64,000 nucleotides of DNA from an uncultured Clostridia bacterium. Lineage in GTDB: Bacteria; Bacillota; Clostridia; Christensenellales; Borkfalkiaceae. The position numbers were made by a program, and so were the translations under genes. How positions within the stretch are numbered: position 1 is the first letter of the stretch; each line of letters starts with the position of its first letter. The DNA lies in NCBI GenBank assembly GCA_904419075.1, contig CAJFQM010000003.1, positions 1-64,000 on the forward strand, written 5' to 3'. The notes under the pieces were generated by a model that was not told the DNA's origin, searched no databases, and saw only the letters and a program-made list of their open reading frames with translations. Below, in pieces: positions 34,862 through 43,230 of this stretch.

Positions 34862-34911
34862 AAGTGCGAAACATGCCGGAATTTTCGCATGCAATCCTGT
34901 TTTCTTACGAC

Positions 34912-34939
34912 AAACCCCGCCCTGCAAGGACGGGGTTTT
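34912..34939. terminator. Bidirectional terminator between XRE gene and grpE
   Basis: AAACCCCG and CGGGGTTT arms with inner CCT/AGG pairs around GCA; T-rich on the plus side, and A/T flanks on the minus side. It lies between the converging XRE gene and grpE. Confidence 0.75.
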
Positions 34940-34984
34940 AGTCTGTTTGGTTAAATCCGCAAAATGTTTCCTTGCGGCGTTACG

Positions 34985-35653
34985 TTATTGCGTTACGACG
35001 ACTTGGGCATAACGCAAAATTTTGTCTCCGCGCTTATAGCCCTTGACGTAAACCTGTTTGACGATACCGCTCTCTTCGCCCTCCTCGGGAGGAACGGCCA
35101 TAATCGCTTCCGCGACGGAGGCGTCAAAAGGTTGCCCCGCGGGATCGAGTTCTTCCACGTTTTCGCCTTCCAGGACCTTTTTATAACTTTTCAGCACCAT
35201 TTCGATGCCTTCTTTCGTCTTTTCGTCCTGACAGGCGGAAAGCGCGCGTTCCAAATTATCTCCGATCGCAAACAGGGAAGAAACCACGTCGCTCCGTCCT
35301 TCCGTATATTTTCTGGCGGATTCCTCGCGCGTGCGGCGACGATAATTTTCATACTCCGCCGATACGGAATACCATTTACGTTTCAGATCTTCCGCCTCCG
35401 CTCTGAGCTTTTCTATTTCCTCTTTGGCTTTTTGGAGTTCCTTTCGGCAATGTCCCTTCTCGTGACCGCCCTTACACTCCTTTTCTTCGCCATCCTTTTC
35501 GCACTGCTCCGCGGCTGCGTCGCCACACTCCTGTTTCTTTTCAGACTCGTTTTCGCAATTTTCTTCCGCCTTTTCTTCGGCGGGAGCGGCTGACATGTTT
35601 TCTTCCGCTTTTCCTTCGCAATTGCACTTCTTTTCGTTTTCGCTGTTATCCAT
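34985..35653 (-). CDS. grpE: Nucleotide exchange factor GrpE
   Basis: The 222-residue protein has a long acidic, Lys/Glu/Cys-rich N-terminal extension (about 75 residues), the coiled coil (ELQKAKEEIEKLRAEAEDLKRKW), YRRRTREESARKY and the C-terminal beta-domain with EGIEMVLKSYKKVLEGENVEEL and GYKRGDKILRYAQVVV. It releases ADP from DnaK. The start at ATG 35653 has GGGTGAG upstream. Unusually it is 18 kb from dnaK-dnaJ and has its own probable promoter (TTGAAA with TAAATA). Confidence 0.93.
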   Translation of the reverse strand: MDNSENEKKCNCEGKAEENMSAAPAEEKAEENCENESEKKQECGDAAAEQCEKDGEEKECKGGHEKGHCRKELQKAKEEIEKLRAEAEDLKRKWYSVSAEYENYRRRTREESARKYTEGRSDVVSSLFAIGDNLERALSACQDEKTKEGIEMVLKSYKKVLEGENVEELDPAGQPFDASVAEAIMAVPPEEGEESGIVKQVYVKGYKRGDKILRYAQVVVTQ

Positions 35654-35762
35654 GATACTCACCCGATGTTTTCTTACTTTTGCCGCACCGCTGCGACAGT
35701 ACGGCGTTATTTATTTATAAAGCAATTTTCCCTTTTTCAAACGCAAAGAGAACAAAAGTCGG

Positions 35763-36074
35763 TCATAATTCGAGATGCGCAAAATTTTCGCGCGAAGAAC
35801 GACGGTAAAAAATCGCTTTCCGACCGATGACGGCCACGGGAATCGCTTCCAAAAGCTCCGCGACGTTTTCCGCAAGGTTGCGCGCGTCGTCGTCCGCCGT
35901 GGAGAGAATCGTCACCTTGATGAGTTCGTGCGCTTCCAAAGCGTCCGATAAAGTCTTTAACAGATTATCCGTCACGCCGCCTTTCCCGATTTGCGTCACG
36001 GGCTGCAAATTCGACGCGAGAGAACGGAGTTTGCTCCGCTGTTTGCTCGTAATAGTATCGGCTGTAATAATCAT
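35763..36074 (-). CDS. yhbY: YhbY-family RNA-binding protein (CRM domain)
   Basis: The 103-residue protein is a single CRM domain: LTSKQR-like start (ITSKQRSKLRSLA), the loop motif QIGKGGVTDNLLKTL, HELIKVTIL and AVIGRKAIFYRRS. YhbY binds pre-50S particles. In Firmicutes it usually lies next to obgE, and here only the unknown 507-residue gene separates them. The start follows AAGAGG. Confidence 0.9.
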   Translation of the reverse strand: MIITADTITSKQRSKLRSLASNLQPVTQIGKGGVTDNLLKTLSDALEAHELIKVTILSTADDDARNLAENVAELLEAIPVAVIGRKAIFYRRSSRENFAHLEL

Positions 36075-36102
36075 AAAAATTTACCTCTTTTCCTTTTTTT
36101 GT

Positions 36103-37626
36103 TCAAGCGGGTATTCCCGCATCGACAGGGCGAATGATATATCCCGGTTCGTATATTATGACGCCGTCGCGCTTTATTGTCACAATCTTCGCATTGAGCC
36201 CTTCCAGCACGGGCGCCAGATTCCGCAAGACGCGGAAAAACTCCTTTTCGTCAAATACCATATAATCTTCGCAAATTCCCGAATGGGTAAAGACGAGCCC
36301 CGCCTGTTTTGCAAAAATAATCCGATTTTCCGGCAACGTAATCGGTTCCGGGTATTCTTCGGCATGGGATATATACCAATCCAGCACTTCCTTCTTTCCG
36401 ACGCCGTAATCGTCCGTCCAAGGCACGGGAAAACAGATATAAGCATAAATGATCCCCAGCCCTTCGAACAACGTATTATGCGGCTCGGGATTTTCGGGAA
36501 GGCGCTCCGGACTCATTTCGGGACAAATCGTCGCCCATGTCTGTACCCCCTCCTTAAAGGGCAGCGTCTCTATTTTCGACTCGTCCGCCCTGAGATACAG
36601 CGGCGCGGGAAAAGGAATTTCTCCTTCGTAAATTTCTTCCGCCCGTCTCTCTATCAGTTCCGCCAGCTCCTCCGCAGTCACTTCCCGCTTATCGGCGGGG
36701 AATTTTTCCGTGACGGCAATCGACGCGCTTCCCGCCAAGAGGACGTTCTCCCCGACATAATGGCAAAGATAACCGTACAGCGCTTTTTTTCGGAGCGCAG
36801 TCTTTTTCGGACTCCAAACATCCGCGCCCTTTTCATAAAAAACAATCTCCGCCGCTCCCGTTTCCGCTTCTTCGGAAAAGAAAATCCGCGGCGGCCTTTT
36901 GAAATAATCGGGTCTCAGAGAAGGCTTATAAATTCCCTTGGGAAAATAGGGAAATACCGTCCAGCCCGCCGACGACATGGGAGAGCCCTCCCGATTTGCC
37001 GCATCCGCAAGCATTTTCAATACCGTCCGCAAGCCCTGATAAGAGTAACCGTTCGCTCCCAGACAGATACAGTATTTATTTCCCGCGACGCCGCCGTAGA
37101 TTTCCAACGGCAAAAAGAAATTTTTTAAGCGGAAATTGATTTTCTCGGAGAATTTTTTCTGTTCTCCCTTATCGATCAACGAGGCAAGCTCGTTCGTCTC
37201 TTCGGCGAGAACCTCCCAAAGCCATTCCGCAAAACGAGCAAAAGAAGGAATATCCGTTTCGACCTCGCGGGAATAACATACGCCCGCCAAAGAAATCTCC
37301 CTGTGATGCCCCGTCAGATCCCCCGAATTTCCTCCGTAACGCTGACATCCCGGACAACGCCTCTCCACCTGTTTTTTAAGCAATTCGTCGTACTCTTCGC
37401 GGGTATACAGATTGACGGACACGGGAAAGATGCGGGAGGGGTCGAGTATTTCCAAAAATTCCTCGGACATACTCTCCCGAATAAAATCGGGCGCCATACA
37501 GTTTTCCTCTTTCAGCCGCGTGACTTCCGCCCCCTTCAACCGTTTCACGTCCTCCGTGTCGGCACAATTGTCGGGCAGAAGATAATATTTATAATCGTAA
37601 AAAAACGCTCTCAGTCCCTTTTCCAT
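36103..37626 (-). CDS. Unrecognised 507-residue protein between obgE and yhbY
   Basis: No family is recognised. The protein is cytosolic (no signal or membrane segment). It has one CxxC motif (RRCPGCQRYGG), a region with NKYCICLGANGYSYQGLRTVLKMLADAA, and a C-terminal third with conserved-looking FPVPWTDDYGVGKKEVLDWYISH and LVFTHSGICEDYMVFDEKEF. Length and even codon use suggest a real, expressed gene. It lies 28 bases before yhbY and so is probably cotranscribed with it. Nothing in the sequence names a function. Confidence 0.7.
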   Translation of the reverse strand: MEKGLRAFFYDYKYYLLPDNCADTEDVKRLKGAEVTRLKEENCMAPDFIRESMSEEFLEILDPSRIFPVSVNLYTREEYDELLKKQVERRCPGCQRYGGNSGDLTGHHREISLAGVCYSREVETDIPSFARFAEWLWEVLAEETNELASLIDKGEQKKFSEKINFRLKNFFLPLEIYGGVAGNKYCICLGANGYSYQGLRTVLKMLADAANREGSPMSSAGWTVFPYFPKGIYKPSLRPDYFKRPPRIFFSEEAETGAAEIVFYEKGADVWSPKKTALRKKALYGYLCHYVGENVLLAGSASIAVTEKFPADKREVTAEELAELIERRAEEIYEGEIPFPAPLYLRADESKIETLPFKEGVQTWATICPEMSPERLPENPEPHNTLFEGLGIIYAYICFPVPWTDDYGVGKKEVLDWYISHAEEYPEPITLPENRIIFAKQAGLVFTHSGICEDYMVFDEKEFFRVLRNLAPVLEGLNAKIVTIKRDGVIIYEPGYIIRPVDAGIPA

Positions 37627-37947
37627 GAAATTCTTTACCTTTGTGAATAAACCGCTTTATAAATTTTTGACAAAACAAACGACGCGGTTTGTTTCGCAAA
37701 ATCCCGCTCCTGCATGGAAAGCCAATCCTTCGGCATTATCCAATTCCGTGTTGCCGGAAAATTCCCAGCAACCCTGCACTTTCGCCCATTCTTCGCATGC
37801 CGGGGCAAAGTTCCCCGATACCGCGGCGGTACTATCTGCTCTCTTTACCGTTTCGGCATTCTTTTCGCCCAGATTTATAAAACATTTTCGAAAAACGCAT
37901 GATAAGCGCATACCGAAGGGCTATAATACGGAAAACTCCCTTTATAT
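37627..37947. other. Gap between obgE and the 507-residue gene
   Basis: No convincing gene. A hairpin AAACAAAC/GTTTGTTT (37673-37694) with a short T tract on the minus strand may end the obgE transcript. An 84-codon minus-strand frame (37657-37911) lacks a ribosome site. Confidence 0.35.
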
Positions 37948-39228
37948 TTACGGAACAAAGTCGAATTCCACTTCTCCGATGGATACGGTATCGCCTTCCT
38001 TACAGCCCATTTCCGTCAGTTTTTTGATGACGCCGCGGAGCCTCAATACTTTCTGAAAATACAGCATGGAATCGGGATTATTCAGAACGACGTTGCGGCA
38101 CAGCATGTCCACCAGCCCGCCGACCACGACAAAGGCGCCGTTTTCGTCCCGATAGATATCGAAATCGAGATTATCGTTTGCCGTATACTCGAATTCTTCT
38201 TCCGACCGAACGGGTTCCACCGGGGGCAGGTCTTTGAGAATCTCGAAAATTCCCTCGATGAGTTCCCTCGTCCCCTCGCCCGAAACCGCAGTGACGGGAA
38301 AGATCTTATATTTGCGGCCGAACTTTTTCTTAAACGCTTTGAGATTCTCCTCCGCGCCGAAAATATCGCATTTATTGCAGACGACGATTTGCGGAAGAGC
38401 GCTGAGTTTCTCGCTGTATTCTTTAAGCTCGCCGTTGATTTTCAAAAAGTCGTCAACGGGATCCCTGCCTTCGCAGCCCGAAATATCCACTACGTGGCAA
38501 AGCATGCGCGTGCGTTCGATATGGCGCAAGAAGTCGTGCCCCAACCCCGCGCCCTCGGCCGCGCCTTCTATCAAGCCGGGAATATCCGCCGCGATGAAAG
38601 ATTTATCGTAATATCTTACGACACCGAGATTGGGCGAAAGCGTGGTGAAATGATAGTTGGCGATTTTGGGCTTGGCCGCGGAAATTTTGCTCAAAAGCGT
38701 ACTTTTCCCCACATTGGGGAAGCCCACCAATCCCACGTCGGCAATCACTTTCATTTCGAGGACGACGTAATGCTGTTTGACTTTTTCCCCCTTCTGCGCA
38801 AAATTGGGGGCGTGCCTTCTCGCGGTCGTGAAACGCACGTTGCCTTTTCCGCCGTTCCCGCCGCGGGCGACGAGAATTTCCTGTCCGTCCTCGAATACGT
38901 CGCAGATCAGCCTGTCCGTCTCCGCATCGCGCACCAGAGTTCCCAAAGGAACTTTGATATAGACATTCTTTCCGCCCTTTCCCGAACACTGATTCGTGCC
39001 GCCCTGTTCCCCGTCTCCGGCGAAAAATTTCCAGGTAAAGCGGAAGGAAAACAAATCGTTCATGTCCTTATCGCCCACAAAATACACGTTTCCGCCGCGG
39101 CCGCCGTCGCCACCGTCCGGACCGCATGCGGGTTTGCCTTTGAAAGCCTTGAAGGAATTCATTCCGTCGCCGCCGTCTCCGGCCTTGATAAGGATTTTCA
39201 CTTTATCCGTAAATTCGCCGTTTGCCAT
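37948..39228 (-). CDS. obgE: GTPase ObgE/CgtA
   Basis: The 426-residue protein has the glycine-rich Obg fold (DKVKILIKAGDGGDGMNSFKAFKG), the G domain with GFPNVGKSTLL, DIPGLIEGA and CNKCD, and the C-terminal OCT domain (FDIYRDENGAFVVVGG). It acts in 50S assembly and stress control. Start 39228 has TTGAGGA upstream; its promoter lies at 39265-39293. Confidence 0.95.
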   Translation of the reverse strand: MANGEFTDKVKILIKAGDGGDGMNSFKAFKGKPACGPDGGDGGRGGNVYFVGDKDMNDLFSFRFTWKFFAGDGEQGGTNQCSGKGGKNVYIKVPLGTLVRDAETDRLICDVFEDGQEILVARGGNGGKGNVRFTTARRHAPNFAQKGEKVKQHYVVLEMKVIADVGLVGFPNVGKSTLLSKISAAKPKIANYHFTTLSPNLGVVRYYDKSFIAADIPGLIEGAAEGAGLGHDFLRHIERTRMLCHVVDISGCEGRDPVDDFLKINGELKEYSEKLSALPQIVVCNKCDIFGAEENLKAFKKKFGRKYKIFPVTAVSGEGTRELIEGIFEILKDLPPVEPVRSEEEFEYTANDNLDFDIYRDENGAFVVVGGLVDMLCRNVVLNNPDSMLYFQKVLRLRGVIKKLTEMGCKEGDTVSIGEVEFDFVP

Positions 39229-39264
39229 AATTATCCTCAAATATCGTACAAAATTTCTCTATTC

Positions 39265-39293
39265 AGTATATCAAAAAATGCGGAAAAAAGCAA
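39265..39293 (-). promoter_or_regulatory. SigA promoter of obgE
   Basis: TTGCTT (39293-39288) and TATACT (39270-39265) with a 17-bp spacer on the minus strand, 37 bases before the obgE start. Confidence 0.65.
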
Positions 39294-39428
39294 TGATTTG
39301 CGCTTCCCTTTCCGAAAAACCTTTTTTCGACTCTCAAACGTCGTTTTTCCGTAAAACTGTATTTCCCCTCAAAAAGAAACAGGCTTTTCCTCCTCCCGTC
39401 TTTTCGGAACTCCCTTTCCCGTTCCGCG

Positions 39429-39474
39429 CATATAATACAGTAAGCCGAAGCGACGGCGGCGCCGTCGCTTCGGC
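39429..39474 (+). promoter_or_regulatory. SigK/SigE-like -10 and strong leader hairpin of the BclA-like gene
   Basis: CATATAATA at 39429-39437 fits the SigK -10 form CATANNNTA, though the -35 AC is 18 bp away and weak. Immediately after is a 13-bp perfect hairpin (39444-39456 with 39462-39474, 5-nt loop) that would sit at the 5' end of the mRNA and could stabilise it. Confidence 0.45.
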
Positions 39475-39502
39475 GGAATTACCGAAAAAGGACTTTTCAC
39501 TT

Positions 39503-40117
39503 ATGCTTAAAAATTTTGAAAACCTTCTCAGACTTCAATGTTTCGGACAAAACGCTTATGGCGTCTACGGCGGATGCAACCCTTGTTTCATCCCTTGTCC
39601 GCCGCCCTGTCCTCCCCGCTGTCCGATCGTTTGCAAGACGGTTACCCGAATTATCAACCCCGCGCCCACGCCGACCCCGACGCCCACCCCGACTCCTACG
39701 CCGCAATATGCCTATATCTACAATACCGCGGCCGAGACGGTAAACGGAAACGCTCCGGTTACATTTGCGGAAAACGGGGCTCTCTCTTCGGGGATCACCC
39801 ATACGGCGGGAAGCGAAACCGTAACCCTGACGGAAGCCGGAACTTATGACGTCCGCTATACGGTGACGGGTGCGGCCGCCAACCAATTTTATCTCGCCCT
39901 GAACGGCACGGAAGTACCCGGCTCCCTCTACGGCAGTACGCCCGGAACGACGGGAGATGCCAGACCTGTCACCGTCGGCTCCGCAATCGTAACCGCCGCC
40001 GCAAACGATACGCTGACTCTCGTCAACAACTCCGCGACCGCCGTGACCCTTGCCACGCAGACGGGCGGAACGGGAGCGAACGTCAACGCTTCCATGACGA
40101 TCGTAAAGCTCGCCTGA
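39503..40117 (+). CDS. BclA-like spore-surface protein with Pro-Thr linker
   Basis: The 204-residue protein starts with a short Cys/Pro-rich region (CNPCFIPCPPPCPPRCPIVC, residues about 25-45), then a (Pro-Thr) repeat linker of seven dipeptides, and a beta-rich C-terminal domain of about 135 residues (TLTEAGTYDVRYTVTGAAANQFYLALNG; NDTLTLVNNSATAVTLATQTGG) that matches the TNF-like C-terminal domains of exosporium proteins of the BclA/BclB type. The usual collagen-like GXT region is missing and replaced by PT repeats. It is the only plus-strand gene among minus-strand neighbours. AAAGGA lies about 10 bases before ATG. Confidence 0.75.
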   Translation: MLKNFENLLRLQCFGQNAYGVYGGCNPCFIPCPPPCPPRCPIVCKTVTRIINPAPTPTPTPTPTPTPQYAYIYNTAAETVNGNAPVTFAENGALSSGITHTAGSETVTLTEAGTYDVRYTVTGAAANQFYLALNGTEVPGSLYGSTPGTTGDARPVTVGSAIVTAAANDTLTLVNNSATAVTLATQTGGTGANVNASMTIVKLA

Positions 40118-40152
40118 CGCATTTACCTTATATCTTAATTATTTTTCCTTCT

Positions 40153-40190
40153 GTGCACTCCCGTTTCTTCCCAAACGGGAGTGCACTTTT
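40153..40190 (+). terminator. Terminator of the BclA-like gene
   Basis: A 14-bp perfect stem (GTGCACTCCCGTTT with AAACGGGAGTGCAC) and a 6-nt loop, followed by TTTTACTTTT, 36 bases after the stop. Confidence 0.85.
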
Positions 40191-40238
40191 ACTTTTCGAG
40201 GCCGAGAAAACCGTATAAAAGTTTATGTCATATTTCTC

Positions 40239-41447
40239 TCACAACCTTACGCCCCCGCGTTTGCTCCCGAGCGTTACCGATTGCAAGATTCCCGTAGTAA
40301 TCAGGTGTTTTTCTGCCGACGCATTATTTTTCAAAGCGTCCTCGATCAGATCGGTAAAGAGGTTTTTCGCATCGGATACCCGCTCACAGAATAAATAATA
40401 CGCGAGCGAACCGGGAACCGTATTGACTTCGCCCAGATAAAGTCCTTCCTCCGAAAGGAGAAAATCCATGCGGACGATACCTTTCAGATTCATTCTCTTG
40501 TACAGTGTGCGGGTATAAGAACGAATTTTCTCTCTCGTTTCGTCGGAAATCATGGCGGACACGCCCGCAGATTTCCGCACCGCGCAATCCGCCTCCGAAA
40601 ATTCTGCCGCCGATGAAGAGTCTGCCGCTTTCTCCGTATTTCTCTGCGAGATGCGGGGATGCGCTTTGAGATATTTATCCGCAAAAGAATAAATCTTTCC
40701 CCCGCAGGCGGCTTCCTCGGGCTCGGAGACAAAAATTTCTCCGCCGAGTGAATACGCCGCACAGTTGATGTCTCGTTTGTTTTTCAAAAACCGTTCGATA
40801 ATTACGCGGTCATCCAAAAGGAACGCCGCGTCCACGGCCGCCTTGGCCTCCGCTTCCGTTTCCGCGACCGAAATCCCGATGGAAGAACCGAGGTGCGCGG
40901 GCTTGACGACGACGGGATATTTTAAGCGGGTTTCGATATTTTTCAGCAGGAATTTTCCGCGTCGGGCATAATCCGTTTCTCCGACGCGTATGTATTCTAC
41001 GGCGGGAATATTGAGTGCCTTGGCGACGAGCTTCGTCAATGTCTTATCCATGAACATGCCGGACGCCGTCAATTCGGGAGACGCGAGCGGAATTTCGTTC
41101 ATCTGCATCAGAGCCGAAACGCCTCCGCCCTCCCCCAATCCTCCGTGACAGCAGTTGAGCGCCGCATCTATTTTCCCCTTATTCTTAGCCTTCGTTTTTG
41201 CGCCGTTGAACGCATACATGGTACCCCCGTCAAAAAATATTCGTTCAAAGGATGAAAAATCGCGTTTTTTGAAAATGTTTAAGTCCGTCATCTTCGGCGA
41301 AGTATACATACCTCCGTCGGTATGAATATATACGGGTACGGGAATAAATTTTTCTCTGTCTATGAGATTGAGCACAAATACGCCCGTCAATACGGAAATT
41401 TCGTTTTCGCAGGACTTTCCGCCGAATAATACCGCTACTTTACGCAT
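40239..41447 (-). CDS. ddl: D-alanine--D-alanine ligase
   Basis: The 402-residue ATP-grasp protein has VAVLFGGKSCENEIS at the N-terminus, MDKTLTKLVAKALNIP, VVKPAHLGSSIGI and the metal-binding RMDFLLSEEGLYLGEVNTVPGS. It makes the D-Ala-D-Ala dipeptide for peptidoglycan. An extra stretch of about 30 residues rich in A, S and E (around residues 260-290, AADSSSAAEFSEADCA) interrupts the usual omega-loop region. GGAGG lies upstream of ATG 41447. The MurF-like ligase that would use its product is the next gene upstream. Confidence 0.93.
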   Translation of the reverse strand: MRKVAVLFGGKSCENEISVLTGVFVLNLIDREKFIPVPVYIHTDGGMYTSPKMTDLNIFKKRDFSSFERIFFDGGTMYAFNGAKTKAKNKGKIDAALNCCHGGLGEGGGVSALMQMNEIPLASPELTASGMFMDKTLTKLVAKALNIPAVEYIRVGETDYARRGKFLLKNIETRLKYPVVVKPAHLGSSIGISVAETEAEAKAAVDAAFLLDDRVIIERFLKNKRDINCAAYSLGGEIFVSEPEEAACGGKIYSFADKYLKAHPRISQRNTEKAADSSSAAEFSEADCAVRKSAGVSAMISDETREKIRSYTRTLYKRMNLKGIVRMDFLLSEEGLYLGEVNTVPGSLAYYLFCERVSDAKNLFTDLIEDALKNNASAEKHLITTGILQSVTLGSKRGGVRL

Positions 41448-41613
41448 AAAAAAACACCTCCGCAAAAAGAAATTTTTTCGCTTTGGTGTTTTCCGTTTTT
41501 CAGAGGATTCGTGTTTCCGTTTTTGAGAACGTTACCGAAATCAGACTGACGATGAACGTCAAATCCGAGACAAAAGCAAAACCGAATGAAGCAACAAACG
41601 GCAAAGTTAACAG

Positions 41614-43230
41614 TCAATAAGCGTCGGGCAAATCGTTCAGAAACAAAACGCAGTCTCCCGTGCAGAGCGTTTCGCTCAAAATATCTTTCGCCTGTTCCAG
41701 CGTAGGATATACGAAAATTTTATCCGCGTCTCCCCCCGCGTCGAGGTATCCTTTTTTAACAGCTCCCACCTGCGTATCCCCGACAAGGAGAACAAGGTCG
41801 AGGCCGCAAAGCTCTGCTCCGAGTTCGCCGTTGAGCGTTTCGTCCAAAATTCCCGTTTCGACGAGTCCGGGCGTCACGACGATTTTCCGTCCCGAAAAGC
41901 GCCTGAGCGCCGCGAGCGCTTCTCTCGCGCCGCGCGGATTGGAATTGTAGCTGTCGTCGAGAATTTTGACTCCGCCGCTCTCGATGAGCTGCAAACGGTG
42001 CGGAACGGGTTGTATCTCTCCGATTCCCCGTTCGATTTCCTCTTCCGAAAGTCCCATTTCCGCGGCGAGCAGAGCCGCCAAAGCGACATTTTCCGCGGAG
42101 TGTTTTCCGAGCAACGGCACTTCGGCGCGAATGGGCTTCCTATCGGGCAAACGAAGGACAAACGAGGTACTTTCCGCGTTCAGGCAGACATCGGACAAAA
42201 GCGCGCCGTAATCGGCATAGACGCACTTTTCTTTTCCTTCGGCGTCTTCCTGGGGAAGGCCGTCGATTTTTTCCTTCAATTCCCCGCCGCAGACGATTTT
42301 TTTCGCGGTTCCTTTCAAGATTTCGCACTTCGCTTTCAGGATATTCTCTTCCGAACCGAACGTTTCGATATGCTGGGCGCAGACGCCCGTAAAAACGGCG
42401 TAATCGGGTTTTACCAGAGCGCAGAGTTCCGCAATGTCCCCTCTGTGCCGCGCGCCCATTTCCGAGATAAAGACTTCTTTTCCCGCGAAATCGGGGCTCG
42501 TCACGGTCTTGGCGATTCCGACGGGCGTATTGAAGGATTCTGGCGTCGGTATCGTCTTGTATTTTACCGAGAGAAGGGAAGCAAGAATATTCTTGACGGA
42601 GGTTTTTCCGTAGCTTCCCACGACGGCCACGCGCACAATGCCGCTCTTTTCGAGTTCTTCCTTCGCCCGGCGGACGAATTTCGCATTTCTCGGATTTTCG
42701 TACAGTCCGTCGAGAAGATTTGCAAGGCATAAAAGCCACGGAAGCAACAGGGGCATGAGCGTAAACGGCACGTATGCGAACAGGGAATACAGCTCGCTTT
42801 CAAAAACCGCGGAAAGGAAATCCAGAAGCGCTATGACGATATAGGAAACGCAGGCGGTCAAAAGGATATACACGCCGCTGAGCCGCTTGATTCTGCCCGT
42901 ATTTTTCACGGGAATTTTGAGGGCGTACTTCCTGTCCGCAATACAAAAGAGCAGACAGAACAGGAAAAAGGGAAAAGCCGAAACGAGTACTGCGGTCTTG
43001 GTCCCCGCAAAGGAAAAGCAGAGAGAGACGAGCGCCGTAGACAAAAGCGCCAGCCCGGCCCAAAGCGCGAGACGGTTATAATATAAATTGTCCTTTTTCT
43101 TTAACCAGCGCGCAAACTTGCCGTTTTGATAACCGCATTGCTGCAAGGCTCCCAGCGATTTATAGGTCGCCACGTAAAAAAAGCACGTACATGCGATACA
43201 CGCGGCTATTCTCGAAAATACGTCACTCAT
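41614..43230 (-). CDS. Membrane-anchored MurF-like Mur ligase
   Basis: The 538-residue protein has an N-terminal membrane part (about 190 residues, five or so hydrophobic helices) fused to a Mur ligase: P-loop VVGSYGKTSVKN, EMGARHRGDIAEL, LLGKHSAENVALA, and the MurF-type DDSYNSNPRGAREAL. MurF attaches D-Ala-D-Ala to the UDP-MurNAc tripeptide, and the adjacent ddl supports this. Normal MurF is soluble and about 450 residues, so the membrane part is unusual though similar fusions are known in Clostridia. ATG 43230 is used; it overlaps the hydrolase stop. Confidence 0.85.
   Translation of the reverse strand: MSDVFSRIAACIACTCFFYVATYKSLGALQQCGYQNGKFARWLKKKDNLYYNRLALWAGLALLSTALVSLCFSFAGTKTAVLVSAFPFFLFCLLFCIADRKYALKIPVKNTGRIKRLSGVYILLTACVSYIVIALLDFLSAVFESELYSLFAYVPFTLMPLLLPWLLCLANLLDGLYENPRNAKFVRRAKEELEKSGIVRVAVVGSYGKTSVKNILASLLSVKYKTIPTPESFNTPVGIAKTVTSPDFAGKEVFISEMGARHRGDIAELCALVKPDYAVFTGVCAQHIETFGSEENILKAKCEILKGTAKKIVCGGELKEKIDGLPQEDAEGKEKCVYADYGALLSDVCLNAESTSFVLRLPDRKPIRAEVPLLGKHSAENVALAALLAAEMGLSEEEIERGIGEIQPVPHRLQLIESGGVKILDDSYNSNPRGAREALAALRRFSGRKIVVTPGLVETGILDETLNGELGAELCGLDLVLLVGDTQVGAVKKGYLDAGGDADKIFVYPTLEQAKDILSETLCTGDCVLFLNDLPDAY

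Noticed and set aside
37657-37911. 84-codon minus-strand ORF between obgE and the 507-residue gene
   Set aside because: No ribosome site before ATG, and its 3' end runs through a terminator-like hairpin. The composition is not clearly non-coding, so it remains possible, but support is too weak to call it.
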